Below are positions 8,725 to 17,125 of a stretch of DNA of 64,000 nucleotides, one piece after another. The stretch comes from Anderseniella sp039978075 (GTDB lineage: Bacteria > Pseudomonadota > Alphaproteobacteria > Rhizobiales > Aestuariivirgaceae), in assembly GCA_039978075.1 (NCBI GenBank), contig JBDWCA010000005.1, positions 372,001 through 436,000 of the forward strand, given 5' to 3'. How positions within the stretch are numbered: position 1 is the first letter of the stretch; every line of letters starts with the position of its first letter. The translations under genes and the position numbers were made by a program. The notes below the pieces were generated by a model. The model saw only the letters and a program-made list of their open reading frames with translations. It was not told the DNA's origin and ran no database searches.

Positions 8725-9009
8725 TCAGTTTACGCGATAGTCCTGAATGCGTGTTGTGCGCAGACCCGCGAGACCATGCCGGTCGATAGAGCGCTGCCAG
8801 CTGAGATATTCCTCAACTGTCAGTTTATACCGCCCACATGCTTCTTCGAGGCTGAGCAGGCCACCGCGAACGGCGGCGACAACTTCTGCCTTGCGACGGA
8901 TAACCCAACGATGGGTGCCCGGCGGCGGCAGATCAGCAATCGTAAGAGGACTGCCATCTGGACCGATGACGTAATTTATACGGGAACGCAACTGACCTGA
9001 ATTACTCAC
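8725..9009 (-). CDS. sciP: CtrA-inhibitory protein SciP (DUF1153)
   Basis: Small helix-turn-helix protein that binds CtrA and blocks its transcriptional activation in G1 cells in Caulobacter. The body contains the hallmark stretches YVIGPDGSPLTIADLPPP, WVIRRKAEVVAAVRGGLLS and LTVEEYLSWQ, which are near-invariant in the family. I place the start at the GTG at 9009 because AGGTG lies six bases upstream; a GTG three codons earlier is possible. It completes a chpT-ctrA-sciP cell-cycle cluster within 6 kb. Confidence 0.93.
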   Translation of the reverse strand: MSNSGQLRSRINYVIGPDGSPLTIADLPPPGTHRWVIRRKAEVVAAVRGGLLSLEEACGRYKLTVEEYLSWQRSIDRHGLAGLRTTRIQDYRVN

Positions 9010-9295
9010 TAACTTCACCTGATACGCTGGTACTAACTGAGGACCAATCTACCGGGTCGGCGTTTATAAAGGTCTAATCAGATACGAACAATTGGCAAAC
9101 AAACCGGCGGAACTGCTCCAAAACGAAACAGTCCGGCTGAATGCCGGCTGAATGGTTGTATGCTTGCGGACAAAAAGAAAACTGTTGCAGCCAGGCGCCG
9201 GCTGACCATATCTAGGGTCTGGACCCGGAGGGCCTGATCCAGCGGATAGCGCAAGCGACACTGGCCGCCGGGCAGTCACAGCCAATTGCCGAGGC

Positions 9296-10480
9296 ATGAT
9301 GAATATCGACATGAACATCGATGGTGCGATAATTGAACGGGTGCGCGACGCCATCGGACTTGATCCGGATGGGGGACGCACGCTTGTTGTTGCTGCGATG
9401 TCCGGCGGTGTGGATTCGACGGTTGTTGCCGGGCTTTTGAAGGCGGCAGGTTACGGCGTGGCCGGTATTACACTACAGCTTTACGATCATGGCGAAGCCG
9501 TGCGCCGAAAGGGTGCCTGTTGCGCCGGACAGGATATTCATGATGCCCGCAAGGCATCGGCAGCCCTTGATATCCCGCATTATGTCCTGGATTTTGAAAG
9601 CCGCTTCAAGGATGCGGTGATCGAGGAATTCGCCGATGCCTATGTGCGCGGCGAAACACCGATCCCGTGTGTTACCTGCAATCAGACGGTCAAGTTTGCC
9701 GATCTGCTGACGCGCGCCCAGGCGCTCGGTGCAGCCTGCCTGGCAACCGGTCACTATATACGCTCGGTTGCCAGGGATGACGGAACCGCAGCGCGCGACC
9801 TTAAGACACCTGAAGACATGGGCCGGGATCAGAGCTATTTCCTGTTTCAGACGACGCAGGCCCAGGCTGACTATCTGCGCTTTCCGTTGGGATCGTTCAC
9901 CAAGGATGAAACGCGCGAGATGGCCCGCGCCATGGGGCTTTCCATCGCGGATAAACCGGACAGCCAGGACATCTGCTTTGTCCCTGACGGTAATTATGTA
10001 TCCGTCATTGAACGGTTACGGCCCGAAGCCGGTGAGCCGGGCGACATCGTACATGAGGACGGCCGCGTGCTCGGTCGTCATGATGGCATCATTCATTTTA
10101 CCATCGGGCAGCGCCGCGGCATTGGAGTTGCGGCCAGTGAACCGTTGTATGTGACCGGCCTTGAGCCGGCGGAGGCAAAAGTCATTGTCGGCCCGAAAGA
10201 TGCACTGGCGCGGCGTGTGATCCGGCTTCGCGATGTAAACTGGCTTGGAGCTCACGCGGCACACCCTCAGGCATTGGCGGAAAACGTCTTCGTCAAGATT
10301 CGCTCCACCAGACCTGCTGTTGCCGCCCGGCTTGTGGCGGGCGAGACGGGTGAAGTCCAGGTGGTGCTGGATGAACCGGATTTCGGCATTTCGCCCGGTC
10401 AGGCTTGTGTGTTTTATGAAGCGCCGGGGCAGGGATCACGGGTGCTTGGCGGTGGTTATATTGCGGGCACACTTGGATAG
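9296..10480 (+). CDS. mnmA: tRNA-specific 2-thiouridylase MnmA
   Basis: Cytoplasmic enzyme that makes s2U at position 34 of Lys, Glu and Gln tRNAs. The N-terminal PP-loop SGGVDST (about 34-40) binds ATP. The nucleophilic Cys lies in CVTCNQTVKFADLL and the second catalytic Cys in SQDICFVPDGNY. The central domain with HDGIIHFTIGQRRGIGV and the C-terminal beta-barrel are present. The 394-residue length is normal. The first ATG at 9296 is followed by two more in-frame Met codons, so the exact start is uncertain by up to five codons. Confidence 0.95.
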   Translation: MMNIDMNIDGAIIERVRDAIGLDPDGGRTLVVAAMSGGVDSTVVAGLLKAAGYGVAGITLQLYDHGEAVRRKGACCAGQDIHDARKASAALDIPHYVLDFESRFKDAVIEEFADAYVRGETPIPCVTCNQTVKFADLLTRAQALGAACLATGHYIRSVARDDGTAARDLKTPEDMGRDQSYFLFQTTQAQADYLRFPLGSFTKDETREMARAMGLSIADKPDSQDICFVPDGNYVSVIERLRPEAGEPGDIVHEDGRVLGRHDGIIHFTIGQRRGIGVAASEPLYVTGLEPAEAKVIVGPKDALARRVIRLRDVNWLGAHAAHPQALAENVFVKIRSTRPAVAARLVAGETGEVQVVLDEPDFGISPGQACVFYEAPGQGSRVLGGGYIAGTLG

Positions 10481-10565
10481 TACGGTCGGGGCGGGGACAG
10501 CCTGCCTGCGGTTCCATGTCCTTACAACTAGTGACATTTGCCCAAATATATGACATCCCGGTTCC

Positions 10566-11318
10566 ATGATCGACAAAAGTAATCACAAGGATTTGCCCAA
10601 GAAGGATGTAGCTGCCGCGTGGGCGGTGCATGCCTTTACGGCGTCCGGCATCGTGTTGGGTTTCCTGGCACTGGTTGCCATTCTGGAAGGTGACCGGATA
10701 GCTGCATTTTTGTGGCTGGGACTGGCCCTGTTTGTCGACGGTATTGACGGCACTCTGGCCCGGCGTGCCCGGGTGAGCGAGGTGACGCCGCAGTTTGACG
10801 GGGCGACACTGGACAACGTGATCGATTATTTCACCTATGTCGTGGTGCCGGCGATGATGGTGTACTGGTTCGACCTGGTGCCGGCAGGGTGGGAAACCGC
10901 TACCGCCGCAGGCATCATGGCAGTGTCTCTATATACCTTTGCCAATGCAGGCATGAAGACATCAGATTATTATTTTGCAGGCTTTCCGGCATTGTGGAAC
11001 CTGGTCGTGTTGTATTTCCACATCATGCAGACCGATCCATGGGTCAATCTCACGGTGATAGCCATATGCGGTGTGTTGACTTTCGTGCCGTGGAAATATG
11101 TGCATCCGTTGCGGGTGCGGGACTGGCGGGCCGTAACCATCCCGATGACGATTTTATGGGGTGGCACCACATTGCGGCTGCTTATCGTGTCCAAGGACGA
11201 CACGGCACTGAACGCATCGCCGGTGATTTTCTGGCTATGGGTGGCAGCGTCAACCTATTTCCTGGTGATCTGCATCGTGCGATCGGTGCGTCCTGAAGCC
11301 GATGCAGGCGAGGAATAG
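10566..11318 (+). CDS. pcs: Phosphatidylcholine synthase
   Basis: Integral membrane CDP-alcohol phosphatidyltransferase that condenses CDP-diacylglycerol with choline to form phosphatidylcholine, a route typical of Hyphomicrobiales. The CDP-alcohol motif is visible as DGIDGTLARR followed by FDGATLDNVID. The ADYYF-like and FVPWKYVHP stretches are characteristic of Pcs. About eight hydrophobic segments span the 250 residues. It follows mnmA by 85 bases on the same strand but has no clear operon signal. Confidence 0.88.
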   Translation: MIDKSNHKDLPKKDVAAAWAVHAFTASGIVLGFLALVAILEGDRIAAFLWLGLALFVDGIDGTLARRARVSEVTPQFDGATLDNVIDYFTYVVVPAMMVYWFDLVPAGWETATAAGIMAVSLYTFANAGMKTSDYYFAGFPALWNLVVLYFHIMQTDPWVNLTVIAICGVLTFVPWKYVHPLRVRDWRAVTIPMTILWGGTTLRLLIVSKDDTALNASPVIFWLWVAASTYFLVICIVRSVRPEADAGEE

Positions 11319-11480
11319 GCAGCACAGTTTCTGACCCGTGCAAGACCAGTGCTTGACTTCACCGGTCAGAGCCTATTATACCGCGCATGTCCTTGCCGGA
11401 AGCCATTGTTTGTGTGCCTCCGGCGCCGGTTCCGAAACCTCGCAGATCAGATGGTTTTACAAGCAGGGCCGGTATATTGG

Positions 11481-11557
11481 GGCGGGGTAGCTCAGGTGGT
11501 TAGAGCAGCGGAATCATAATCCGCGTGTCGGGGGTTCAAGTCCCTCTCCCGCTACCA
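11481..11557 (+). tRNA. tRNA with CAT anticodon (probably elongator tRNA-Met; tRNA-Ile2 possible)
   Basis: A full cloverleaf of 77 bases including encoded CCA. The acceptor stem is GGCGGGG / TCCCGCT with terminal G-U pairs, and the D arm is GCTC...GAGC. The anticodon stem is GCGGA / TCCGC with loop ATCATAA (anticodon CAT), and the T arm contains GGTTCAAGTCC. CAT could be read as Met or, with lysidine, as Ile (ATA). The 3' part from the anticodon loop onward is duplicated at 16947-16998. Confidence 0.93.
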
Positions 11558-11563
11558 AAATTT
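11512..11563 (+). repeat. Left attachment-site copy (52-bp direct repeat, tRNA side)
   Basis: Runs from the anticodon stem of the tRNA through the CCA end and six bases beyond. Identical over 52 bases to 16947-16998; the sequences diverge immediately outside. It keeps the tRNA intact. Confidence 0.92.
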
Positions 11564-11599
11564 TCAAAACCGAATGTTGGCGAACCAGTTCTTCTCATT

Positions 11600-12034
11600 C
11601 TAATTGTTGGTCTGACAGGTCAAGGATAGTTGCAAGGGTCCACTCTCATCACTGACTTGGGCAAATCCGACTCCGTCTTTCAAAAACAAGGCAACATGAG
11701 ATGATGTGCTGTTTGCATTGGAGTTTCGAGGGAAATCACCATGCCACATGGTGCTTGAGTTTCCGATTTCGACAGCTTTCGCGGTACCTTTCCAGCAGTC
11801 ATTGAAAGCGCAGATCGACAGTTCGCTGGTTTTTGTGTTGATGGTCGCAGAGACCGATTCACAACTCTTCCGGGCATCGTTACCGTTTTCTCCGGCAGGC
11901 GAGCAGTCGTCTGCGCCACAAGCAAGCGCGGCCTGGCAAGTACATTTGGTAGCCATTGTATGAGCAGGCAGGACTCCTGCCATAATGCCCGTGACCATCA
12001 CTATTGAGTACCAATACCCTCGAGAAATATTCAT
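11600..12034 (-). CDS. Small Cys-rich secreted protein of unknown function
   Basis: I do not recognise this protein. It has a signal-peptide-like N terminus (residues 1-28) followed by a Cys-rich stretch (a KCTCQ-type cluster, then C-x4-CSPAG, SC and IC-x4-CW), with nine or more Cys residues overall, suggesting disulfide bonding outside the cytoplasm. The C-terminal third is Ser/Asn-rich with a hydrophobic strand (HVALFLKDGVGFAQV). AAGGG precedes the ATG by nine bases. It is the island gene closest to the tRNA. Confidence 0.6.
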   Translation of the reverse strand: MNISRGYWYSIVMVTGIMAGVLPAHTMATKCTCQAALACGADDCSPAGENGNDARKSCESVSATINTKTSELSICAFNDCWKGTAKAVEIGNSSTMWHGDFPRNSNANSTSSHVALFLKDGVGFAQVSDESGPLQLSLTCQTNN

Positions 12035-12592
12035 TGCTTTACCCTTTCTACGCCACCTTTTCTAGCACTTCAGGTGCACCAAATCGCTGAGACACAAACC
12101 ATTTGCATCGAATTGCAGTTTGGACTGCTTCGAAAAACCATACAGATCAGTAGGAATGCTAGTTCATTGATCGGGTTTTTGCCAACCTGTTGACGGTGTG
12201 GGCAGTGATGATTGATCAGTGGAACCAAAGTGAGTGTGTATGGTGTTCTTGTGTCTGCAATAGTGCTCTCAGTTTGTATAAATTTTAGGCAACCGTTTCT
12301 TTTGGAGACCGACGCTTGAATCAATCACAGCGGCGCACACTGTCTCATCTGTGGCGGGCTTTAAAAGTGGAAGCTGTTGATAAGGTATGCGCAATGAACT
12401 AATCAGCAAATTTGGTTGGGTTAGTATCCGGCAAATTGATTGCAAAAAACTCCTTGGACTATTGCATTCAAGATCAGCTTACGCTGGCGACGAAAAAAGA
12501 GCCCAAGTAGATCGCTTTTTAAAAACATCTACGCAAAACACCCGTTCAAAATAATGGAAATGTCCGTAATTTCAGCAATTCATTTCGGATTT
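12035..12592. other. AT-rich intergenic region in the island
   Basis: 558 bases between two minus-strand genes. Short open frames exist on both strands (for example 12070-12324) but none has a convincing ribosome site or family resemblance. I see no tRNA, large hairpin or repeat. It likely holds the promoter of the Cys-rich protein gene. Confidence 0.5.
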
Positions 12593-13897
12593 CTAGTTTG
12601 CTACGACCGCCAGCTTGCGACCAAACTTGGCACCGTAGGCCTTCGCATCTGCCTTCGTGTTACCGGATGTGTCACCGGAAATAGATAGAGCCCCACCTCC
12701 GCCAATACCGGCCTCTTTCGCTGCATCAATGGTTTGTTGGCCAGGTAGTTTGGGTGCAATCGCCAATTTGCCCGTTCCCAGCACACTGGTTTCGGAACGC
12801 TCTTTATCGTATTTAATTTTTCCACCGACATTTCCGGAGATGCCGGACGGCCCAAGTTTTCCTCCCAGGCCAGCTCCAATACTTCCGCCTAACGCATTGT
12901 CCCAACTGCCGTTAAGGCCAAACTTGAAGCCAGGGCCAAGGATTTTCCCGCCTGCTGTAATCGAGAAGTCGATTCGTACTCCATCTTTATCCACAGTCAA
13001 ATCAAAGCTTCCCCAAGGCGTCGATATTGAAAGTCCAGGATCGAGTCCTGGAATTAGAATGCCAAACGACGGTTTCTTTTCTTTACAGCTATATTCTGTT
13101 TCGTAAAGTTTGCCTTGGTTACATTTCGTTTTTGAAACAGCCTCGGCCTCCCAACATGACACATGCTTAAGGCCAGGCGTGATTGCTGTGACAGGACATG
13201 TTATGTCACATTTAAAATCTACTTCGCACTGGCGAGGATCGATCGGCATGATTCGAGATTGAAAGTTCGGCACGTTGCTGAAACCAGCGAGTACAGATAT
13301 GTTGCTGGGATCGTTCAAAAAGGCGCTTCGGTACAGTGTGTCGGCTCGCCGATCACCAAGGTTTTCTAGTATTTCTCCATACTTCATTAATACTGTTGGA
13401 TTTTTAGGAGCTAGTTTTGCTGCTTCTTCGATGGTTGCAAGGGCTAATGCAAAGTCAGAATTTCCACCGCCCGCGAGACCTCTATTATTATAAAGTGCAG
13501 CTAGATTATGATAAGCTGTCCATTCTGTCGGAGAAATGACAATTGCCTCTATCAGCAAATTCTCAGCGGCAGCGACCAGCCCGTGAAGTTCGTGAATAGC
13601 TCCGAAATCTGCAAGTAATGCGCCGAGACTGGACAAAGAAATTGAGTCCAGAGGACTTTGGTCTAGGTCTCGCTTGTATGCCCAGATCGCGACCTCTTGA
13701 GTACCATCTAGTGCAGCAAGACCCCCAAGTGTTTCATAATCCTTGTCTGCGTCTTTGGATATTTCGTTTTCAACTAGAGACTTAAATTCCCTATTCACGA
13801 GATTTTCGACAAATTCGGAAACATCATGTGGCAAGCTTTGCCCATGTACAGATAGTGGCCAAAACATCGCAAACACGAATATCAAAATGGCCCTCAT
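12593..13897 (-). CDS. Secreted TPR protein with Cys-rich linker and Gly-rich C terminus
   Basis: The 434-residue protein is not from a family I can name. Visible parts: a signal peptide (1-19, cleaved near VHG-QS), TPR-like helices (about 55-205, including AYHNLAALYNNRG), a Cys-rich segment (about 220-275) and a Gly-rich, strand-forming C-terminal region (about 285-420) with repeated GxGxxG-type patterns. This would suit an outer-surface or periplasmic protein with a beta-rich end. Its ATG overlaps the stop of the upstream Sel1 gene by four bases, so the two are coupled. Confidence 0.6.
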   Translation of the reverse strand: MRAILIFVFAMFWPLSVHGQSLPHDVSEFVENLVNREFKSLVENEISKDADKDYETLGGLAALDGTQEVAIWAYKRDLDQSPLDSISLSSLGALLADFGAIHELHGLVAAAENLLIEAIVISPTEWTAYHNLAALYNNRGLAGGGNSDFALALATIEEAAKLAPKNPTVLMKYGEILENLGDRRADTLYRSAFLNDPSNISVLAGFSNVPNFQSRIMPIDPRQCEVDFKCDITCPVTAITPGLKHVSCWEAEAVSKTKCNQGKLYETEYSCKEKKPSFGILIPGLDPGLSISTPWGSFDLTVDKDGVRIDFSITAGGKILGPGFKFGLNGSWDNALGGSIGAGLGGKLGPSGISGNVGGKIKYDKERSETSVLGTGKLAIAPKLPGQQTIDAAKEAGIGGGGALSISGDTSGNTKADAKAYGAKFGRKLAVVAN

Positions 13898-15084
13898 TGC
13901 TTTAACTCCTGCATTTTGTCATGCGCTTTTGAAAAGCCTAGTTCTGCTGATTTCTCAAACAGGGAAACCGCTTTGCTTCTGCTTTTTTCTGTCCCCATCC
14001 CCTTTAGGTGCATTAGGCCGAGATAGTAGATAGCTTGTGCATCTCCGGTCTCGGCTGCGGAAGAGAGGTAATTCAATGCGGCCTTGGATTTGTTACGTTC
14101 ATAGTTGATAATGCCGAGCCAAGTACCGGATTGGATATCTCCATCATTCAAAGCTAATTTGAGCCAGGGTTCAGCTTTTCGATGTGCAACTTTTACTCCA
14201 AGCCCTTCTAGAAAAATAATGCCAAGTTTCTTTCTGCAAGCGCGCCTGTTGTAAGTCTTGTCCGCCGCGTTTGCGCATTGCTCGTACAACTTCATGCCGA
14301 CTTTCTTATCACGCCTGGTCCCGGTGCCGTGGAACAGCATATCGGCAACAAGAGCTGTGCTGAACTTGCTGCCTGCTTCATGAGTTCCAGAATACAACGC
14401 AAATGCTCTAGCGTGATTTAGTCGATAGCTGTTTCCTTCGCGGAGTTCGCCAGCCAATCGGTTGCGCGCAATTTTCGATCCCAGTTTTGCGGCTTGCTCG
14501 TATGCTGCAAGAGCCACAGGGAGATCAATTCCACCCAACCTGCTTTCCGAATATGTAAGATTTCCAAGGCGTACGAACCTTGCGCGATTCATCGCGCAAC
14601 TGCGCCTATACTCTTTCAAGAGCTCGTATGAAGCTTTGAATTCGCGATTTTTGTATCTTTTATCGGATTCCGCAAGCTTGACCCGCGCTTGTGGCAAGCC
14701 ATCAAGGCGGCACGATCTTGCGGAAAAAACATTGCCGGCAACCATTATCGACAGTTCGACTTCATCAGGATGACTAACTACAAATGAACCGGCCTCCTTC
14801 AACACGACTTCGATATCTCTGTAGCCTCTTGTTTCACTAGCTGTGGCGACGTAAGCGGCCAATCGCTCCCGCAGGCTTCGAATTGTCTTTTCTGCGCTAC
14901 TGCCTTGTTCAAACCTTAAGGAAATGCCGGCCGGGCGTTCCGACTTGAAATGAAAGAACACGATACCGCTGACAGCAGCATCTGAGCCTGCAATCTCAAT
15001 CTTAGTTTCACCCGCCAATGCTGGTGGAACAAATACGTGCCATAGACTGGCACTGACCGCAGCAATTTTGCAAAACCCAACCAT
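13894..15084 (-). CDS. Secreted Sel1-like repeat protein
   Basis: A signal peptide (residues 1-25 from the chosen ATG, ending PPALAG) is followed by an unassigned N-terminal domain. Several Sel1/TPR-like repeats follow from about residue 150 to the end (for example YYLGLMHLKGMGTEKSRSKAVSLFEKSAELG). Sel1 proteins are usually adaptor proteins. The start at 15084 is chosen because it gives a clean signal peptide; an ATG nine codons earlier (15111) is possible and neither has a strong ribosome site. Coupled to the next island gene by a four-base overlap. Confidence 0.7.
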   Translation of the reverse strand: MVGFCKIAAVSASLWHVFVPPALAGETKIEIAGSDAAVSGIVFFHFKSERPAGISLRFEQGSSAEKTIRSLRERLAAYVATASETRGYRDIEVVLKEAGSFVVSHPDEVELSIMVAGNVFSARSCRLDGLPQARVKLAESDKRYKNREFKASYELLKEYRRSCAMNRARFVRLGNLTYSESRLGGIDLPVALAAYEQAAKLGSKIARNRLAGELREGNSYRLNHARAFALYSGTHEAGSKFSTALVADMLFHGTGTRRDKKVGMKLYEQCANAADKTYNRRACRKKLGIIFLEGLGVKVAHRKAEPWLKLALNDGDIQSGTWLGIINYERNKSKAALNYLSSAAETGDAQAIYYLGLMHLKGMGTEKSRSKAVSLFEKSAELGFSKAHDKMQELKQ

Positions 15085-15111
15085 TCGAAATTCCAAATGA
15101 CCCTGCCCCAT

Positions 15112-15358
15112 GGTTCAGGCTACTGGAATCTGAACAACCTAGCAAACTAGTAGGGTCGAACCGATCTGCCGAAATTGCCTTATCCATCCCGAAAGCAAGC
15201 AGAATTGGAATTGGATGTGTCCACGCAGCGCCGCTGAGTTTGCTAGGTATACTGCATTGCATCGATGTGGATTACTCATTCTGTTTTCCCCGGAAAGTCG
15301 AAGCAAGAACCCAACAGTCGTTGCGGCGAGATCTAACGATAGGTTGATAGCCGGGCGA
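15112..15358. other. Island intergenic region, nothing supported
   Basis: About 250 bases between the PRTase-like gene and the Sel1 gene. No credible gene or strong hairpin was seen; it probably holds the promoter of the Sel1-TPR gene pair. Confidence 0.4.
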
Positions 15359-16240
15359 TCAACTGGCTTTGCCTGAACGGGTTTTCAGTTCAAGTACTAG
15401 GCTCCGTAGCCATGGCTCACTCATCTGTGGTTGCTGCGCGATTGCTCGAGACAGTTTCACTCGCTCGGCTCTATCTGCTGCACGATCATAAAGCTGCACT
15501 GCGCCGCGAAGGGCCTTGAGATGTTCTTCATCCCGATCCGGTGATGCTGAAAGCCGCGAACCCCATCGATCACTGCGATGCGGCGGCGTTACTTTGGGAT
15601 CGACATTTCCAAGCTGGTGCCAGAGGGGTGGAGAAAGCGAGACATTTTTGACGTGGATGCGCCCGGCTATTTCCCGCCACCGTTTGGTCTGTTGCCAACG
15701 AAATGCATGCGGCGAGTTCTTCCCTCGCACAGTCAGTCCGACAAACCCTATCTTGCTACTGACTACATTCCAGTCTGCACCTTCGGCGTCACTCCAGTCC
15801 CGCAGCGTTTCGACAAGCCTCTGAAAAGTACTTCCCGTCGAAACAACATCGACGAAACGGACAACCTTGCCTTGTGAAGCAAGAGCATGCGGGTCAAGAC
15901 TTTCCTGGCGCATGTACTGCAGGAAATGTGCAAGCTTCTTATACGGCAGGTCTATTGTTGGGGCGTTCCGATAGGAAACCTGTAGCAGCGTCAGCGAACG
16001 CGATTGCGATAATGCCGAAAACGCGCCGCTGAGATAGTCAAAAAGGTTTTCAGGAGACCGTCCAACAAATACCAGTTCTGCATTCCCGGCCGAGGCAACG
16101 ATCTTTGCAGCGGCTTCGCGAAACTCTGGCAAAAGCTTGTCGGGCAGGGTTTTCGCTTCTCCGTCCAGCAACTCACCAAGTTGTTCGCGCTTTGTTATGT
16201 TCCAGCGAAATGGTGCAACTGCTTCTGCAACAAAAGGCAA
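15359..16240 (-). CDS. Unknown island protein with a phosphoribosyltransferase-like motif
   Basis: The 293-residue protein has an N-terminal segment ending in ELVFVGRSPENLFDYLSGAF (about 55-75) and a central RFVDVVSTGSTFQRLVETL stretch (about 128-146). The latter resembles the PRPP-binding loop of type I phosphoribosyltransferases (hydrophobic strand, DD/DV, then TGST). The C-terminal third is basic and helical. This suggests a PRTase-like fold, but the second acidic residue of the motif is replaced by Val, so catalysis is uncertain. It follows the 16260-16685 gene by only 19 bases and is probably co-transcribed with it. Confidence 0.55.
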   Translation of the reverse strand: MPFVAEAVAPFRWNITKREQLGELLDGEAKTLPDKLLPEFREAAAKIVASAGNAELVFVGRSPENLFDYLSGAFSALSQSRSLTLLQVSYRNAPTIDLPYKKLAHFLQYMRQESLDPHALASQGKVVRFVDVVSTGSTFQRLVETLRDWSDAEGADWNVVSSKIGFVGLTVRGKNSPHAFRWQQTKRWREIAGRIHVKNVSLSPPLWHQLGNVDPKVTPPHRSDRWGSRLSASPDRDEEHLKALRGAVQLYDRAADRAERVKLSRAIAQQPQMSEPWLRSLVLELKTRSGKAS

Positions 16241-16259
16241 TGTTCATCCTCCAGTGGTT

Positions 16260-16685
16260 TCAATCGGCCCAGTGAAACAGGCCTGATTGATCGATCAGAG
16301 GAGAAAGAGTTTCCACCGCACCGTTGTTCATGTGCCAAAGTATCCAAGTGCAGTCCCAGTCTTCCGCGTAAATCGCGTTGAGTTCCGGAATGGCGATTGT
16401 TGTGAACTCGGCAGATTGCTTGAGCTCACTTTCCTGGTGAGTATTCAACACTGTTTGTATGTCTGTAATTTTTTGAAGGCACTGGGCCCCCAGATCAACT
16501 CGGTAAAGATCGTAATTTTTGCTCAGGAGGCGTAACAACTCGTTGAAGCGCGACCAGTCTTTCTCCGTGACATCATCAATCTGGTGCAGGTTGTCCTTGC
16601 CCAACCAGCCATCGAAAATCGATATGAATTCTTTTGTGAAACTCGGTTTGATAGCTGTGTCGTGGAAATATGTTTCAAACTTCAT
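16260..16685 (-). CDS. Hypothetical acidic island protein
   Basis: 141 residues, no signal peptide or membrane segment, mostly helical with acidic patches and a Trp-rich C-terminal part (EDWDCTWILWHMNNGA). No family recognised. It is the first gene of a likely two-gene operon with the PRTase-like gene. The arrangement of a small acidic protein plus a nucleotide-fold protein on an island could be a defence or toxin-type module, but nothing in the sequence proves that. Confidence 0.5.
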   Translation of the reverse strand: MKFETYFHDTAIKPSFTKEFISIFDGWLGKDNLHQIDDVTEKDWSRFNELLRLLSKNYDLYRVDLGAQCLQKITDIQTVLNTHQESELKQSAEFTTIAIPELNAIYAEDWDCTWILWHMNNGAVETLSPLIDQSGLFHWAD

Positions 16686-16796
16686 CGCGTGAGACCTGAA
16701 AGGAACGGGACAGCCTGAATGCTAGTTCATCGGCCCCAGGAAAATCTACCACTGCATTAGCTGGCTTACTCGCGGGTGGTCGAACCATGGAAATTC

Positions 16797-16834
16797 GGGT
16801 TTCATATGGGAGTCATAAGCCGTGAATTTGAATG
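16797..16834. repeat. Dispersed 38-base intergenic element, copy A
   Basis: Aligns without gaps to 37683-37720 (about 30 of 38 identical) and more weakly to 44622-44659. The consensus is roughly GGGTTTCACAT, a variable block, then GGGCTTGAAT. Function unknown. Confidence 0.4.
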
Positions 16835-16896
16835 GGGGGAGTTGAAACAATTTAGCTCGGTTTGAAAACGAATTACTCAGCCATTTCCATCGCTTG

Positions 16897-16922
16897 ATGG
16901 GGCTGTATGGGGAACTTTGGGG
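16897..16922 (+). repeat. Three phased TGGGG motifs beside the att copy
   Basis: ATGGGG, ATGGGG and TTGGGG occur exactly 10 bases apart (16897, 16907, 16917), one helical turn each, 25 bases before the att repeat. This looks like arm-type integrase binding sites of an attP arm. Confidence 0.5.
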
Positions 16923-16946
16923 CAAGTTGCTATGAACACCAGACTA

Positions 16947-16998
16947 AATCATAATCCGCGTGTCGGGGGTTCAAGTCCCTCTCCCGCTACCAAAATTT
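16947..16998 (+). repeat. Right attachment-site copy (52-bp direct repeat, partial tRNA)
   Basis: Perfect copy of 11512-11563: anticodon stem to CCA plus six bases. It lacks the tRNA 5' half, so it is not a functional tRNA gene. It marks the distal end of the island. Confidence 0.92.
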
Positions 16999-17125
16999 CT
17001 CAATAATTTCCGTTATTTATACAGATCTTGGTGCGATTATCTCATTGCTTGCGCTTTCCGTGGATTCATTCCGGGTGCCAGAGCCTGCCTTCGGGCGTGG
17101 CGAGGTAAGATGAACAGTCAGCGCC

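Larger units (their letters stand above)
11512..16998. mobile_element. Integrase-less genomic island inserted at a tRNA gene
   Basis: The segment lies between a 52-bp perfect direct repeat: 11512-11563, inside and just past the tRNA, and 16947-16998. This is the standard product of tyrosine-integrase insertion into a tRNA 3' end. The interior is visibly AT-richer than its flanks. All five genes are on the minus strand and none resembles housekeeping genes. No integrase, excisionase or replication gene is present, so the element is either decayed or was mobilised in trans. Confidence 0.85.
16686..17125. other. Right end of the island, no gene
   Basis: Contains one copy of a dispersed 38-base element (16797-16834), a 10-bp-phased TGGGG array (16897-16922) and the right att copy (16947-16998). 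No protein-coding gene is supported. Confidence 0.6.

Noticed and set aside
8470..9000. Long plus-strand frame opposite the TPR gene and sciP
   Set aside because: Antisense shadow of sciP and its terminator; composition and lack of similarity argue against it.
12070..12324. Small minus-strand ORF in the island gap
   Set aside because: No ribosome site or similarity; AT-rich region yields such frames by chance.
16947..16998. Second tRNA gene
   Set aside because: Only the 3' part of the tRNA is present; it is the att repeat of the island.
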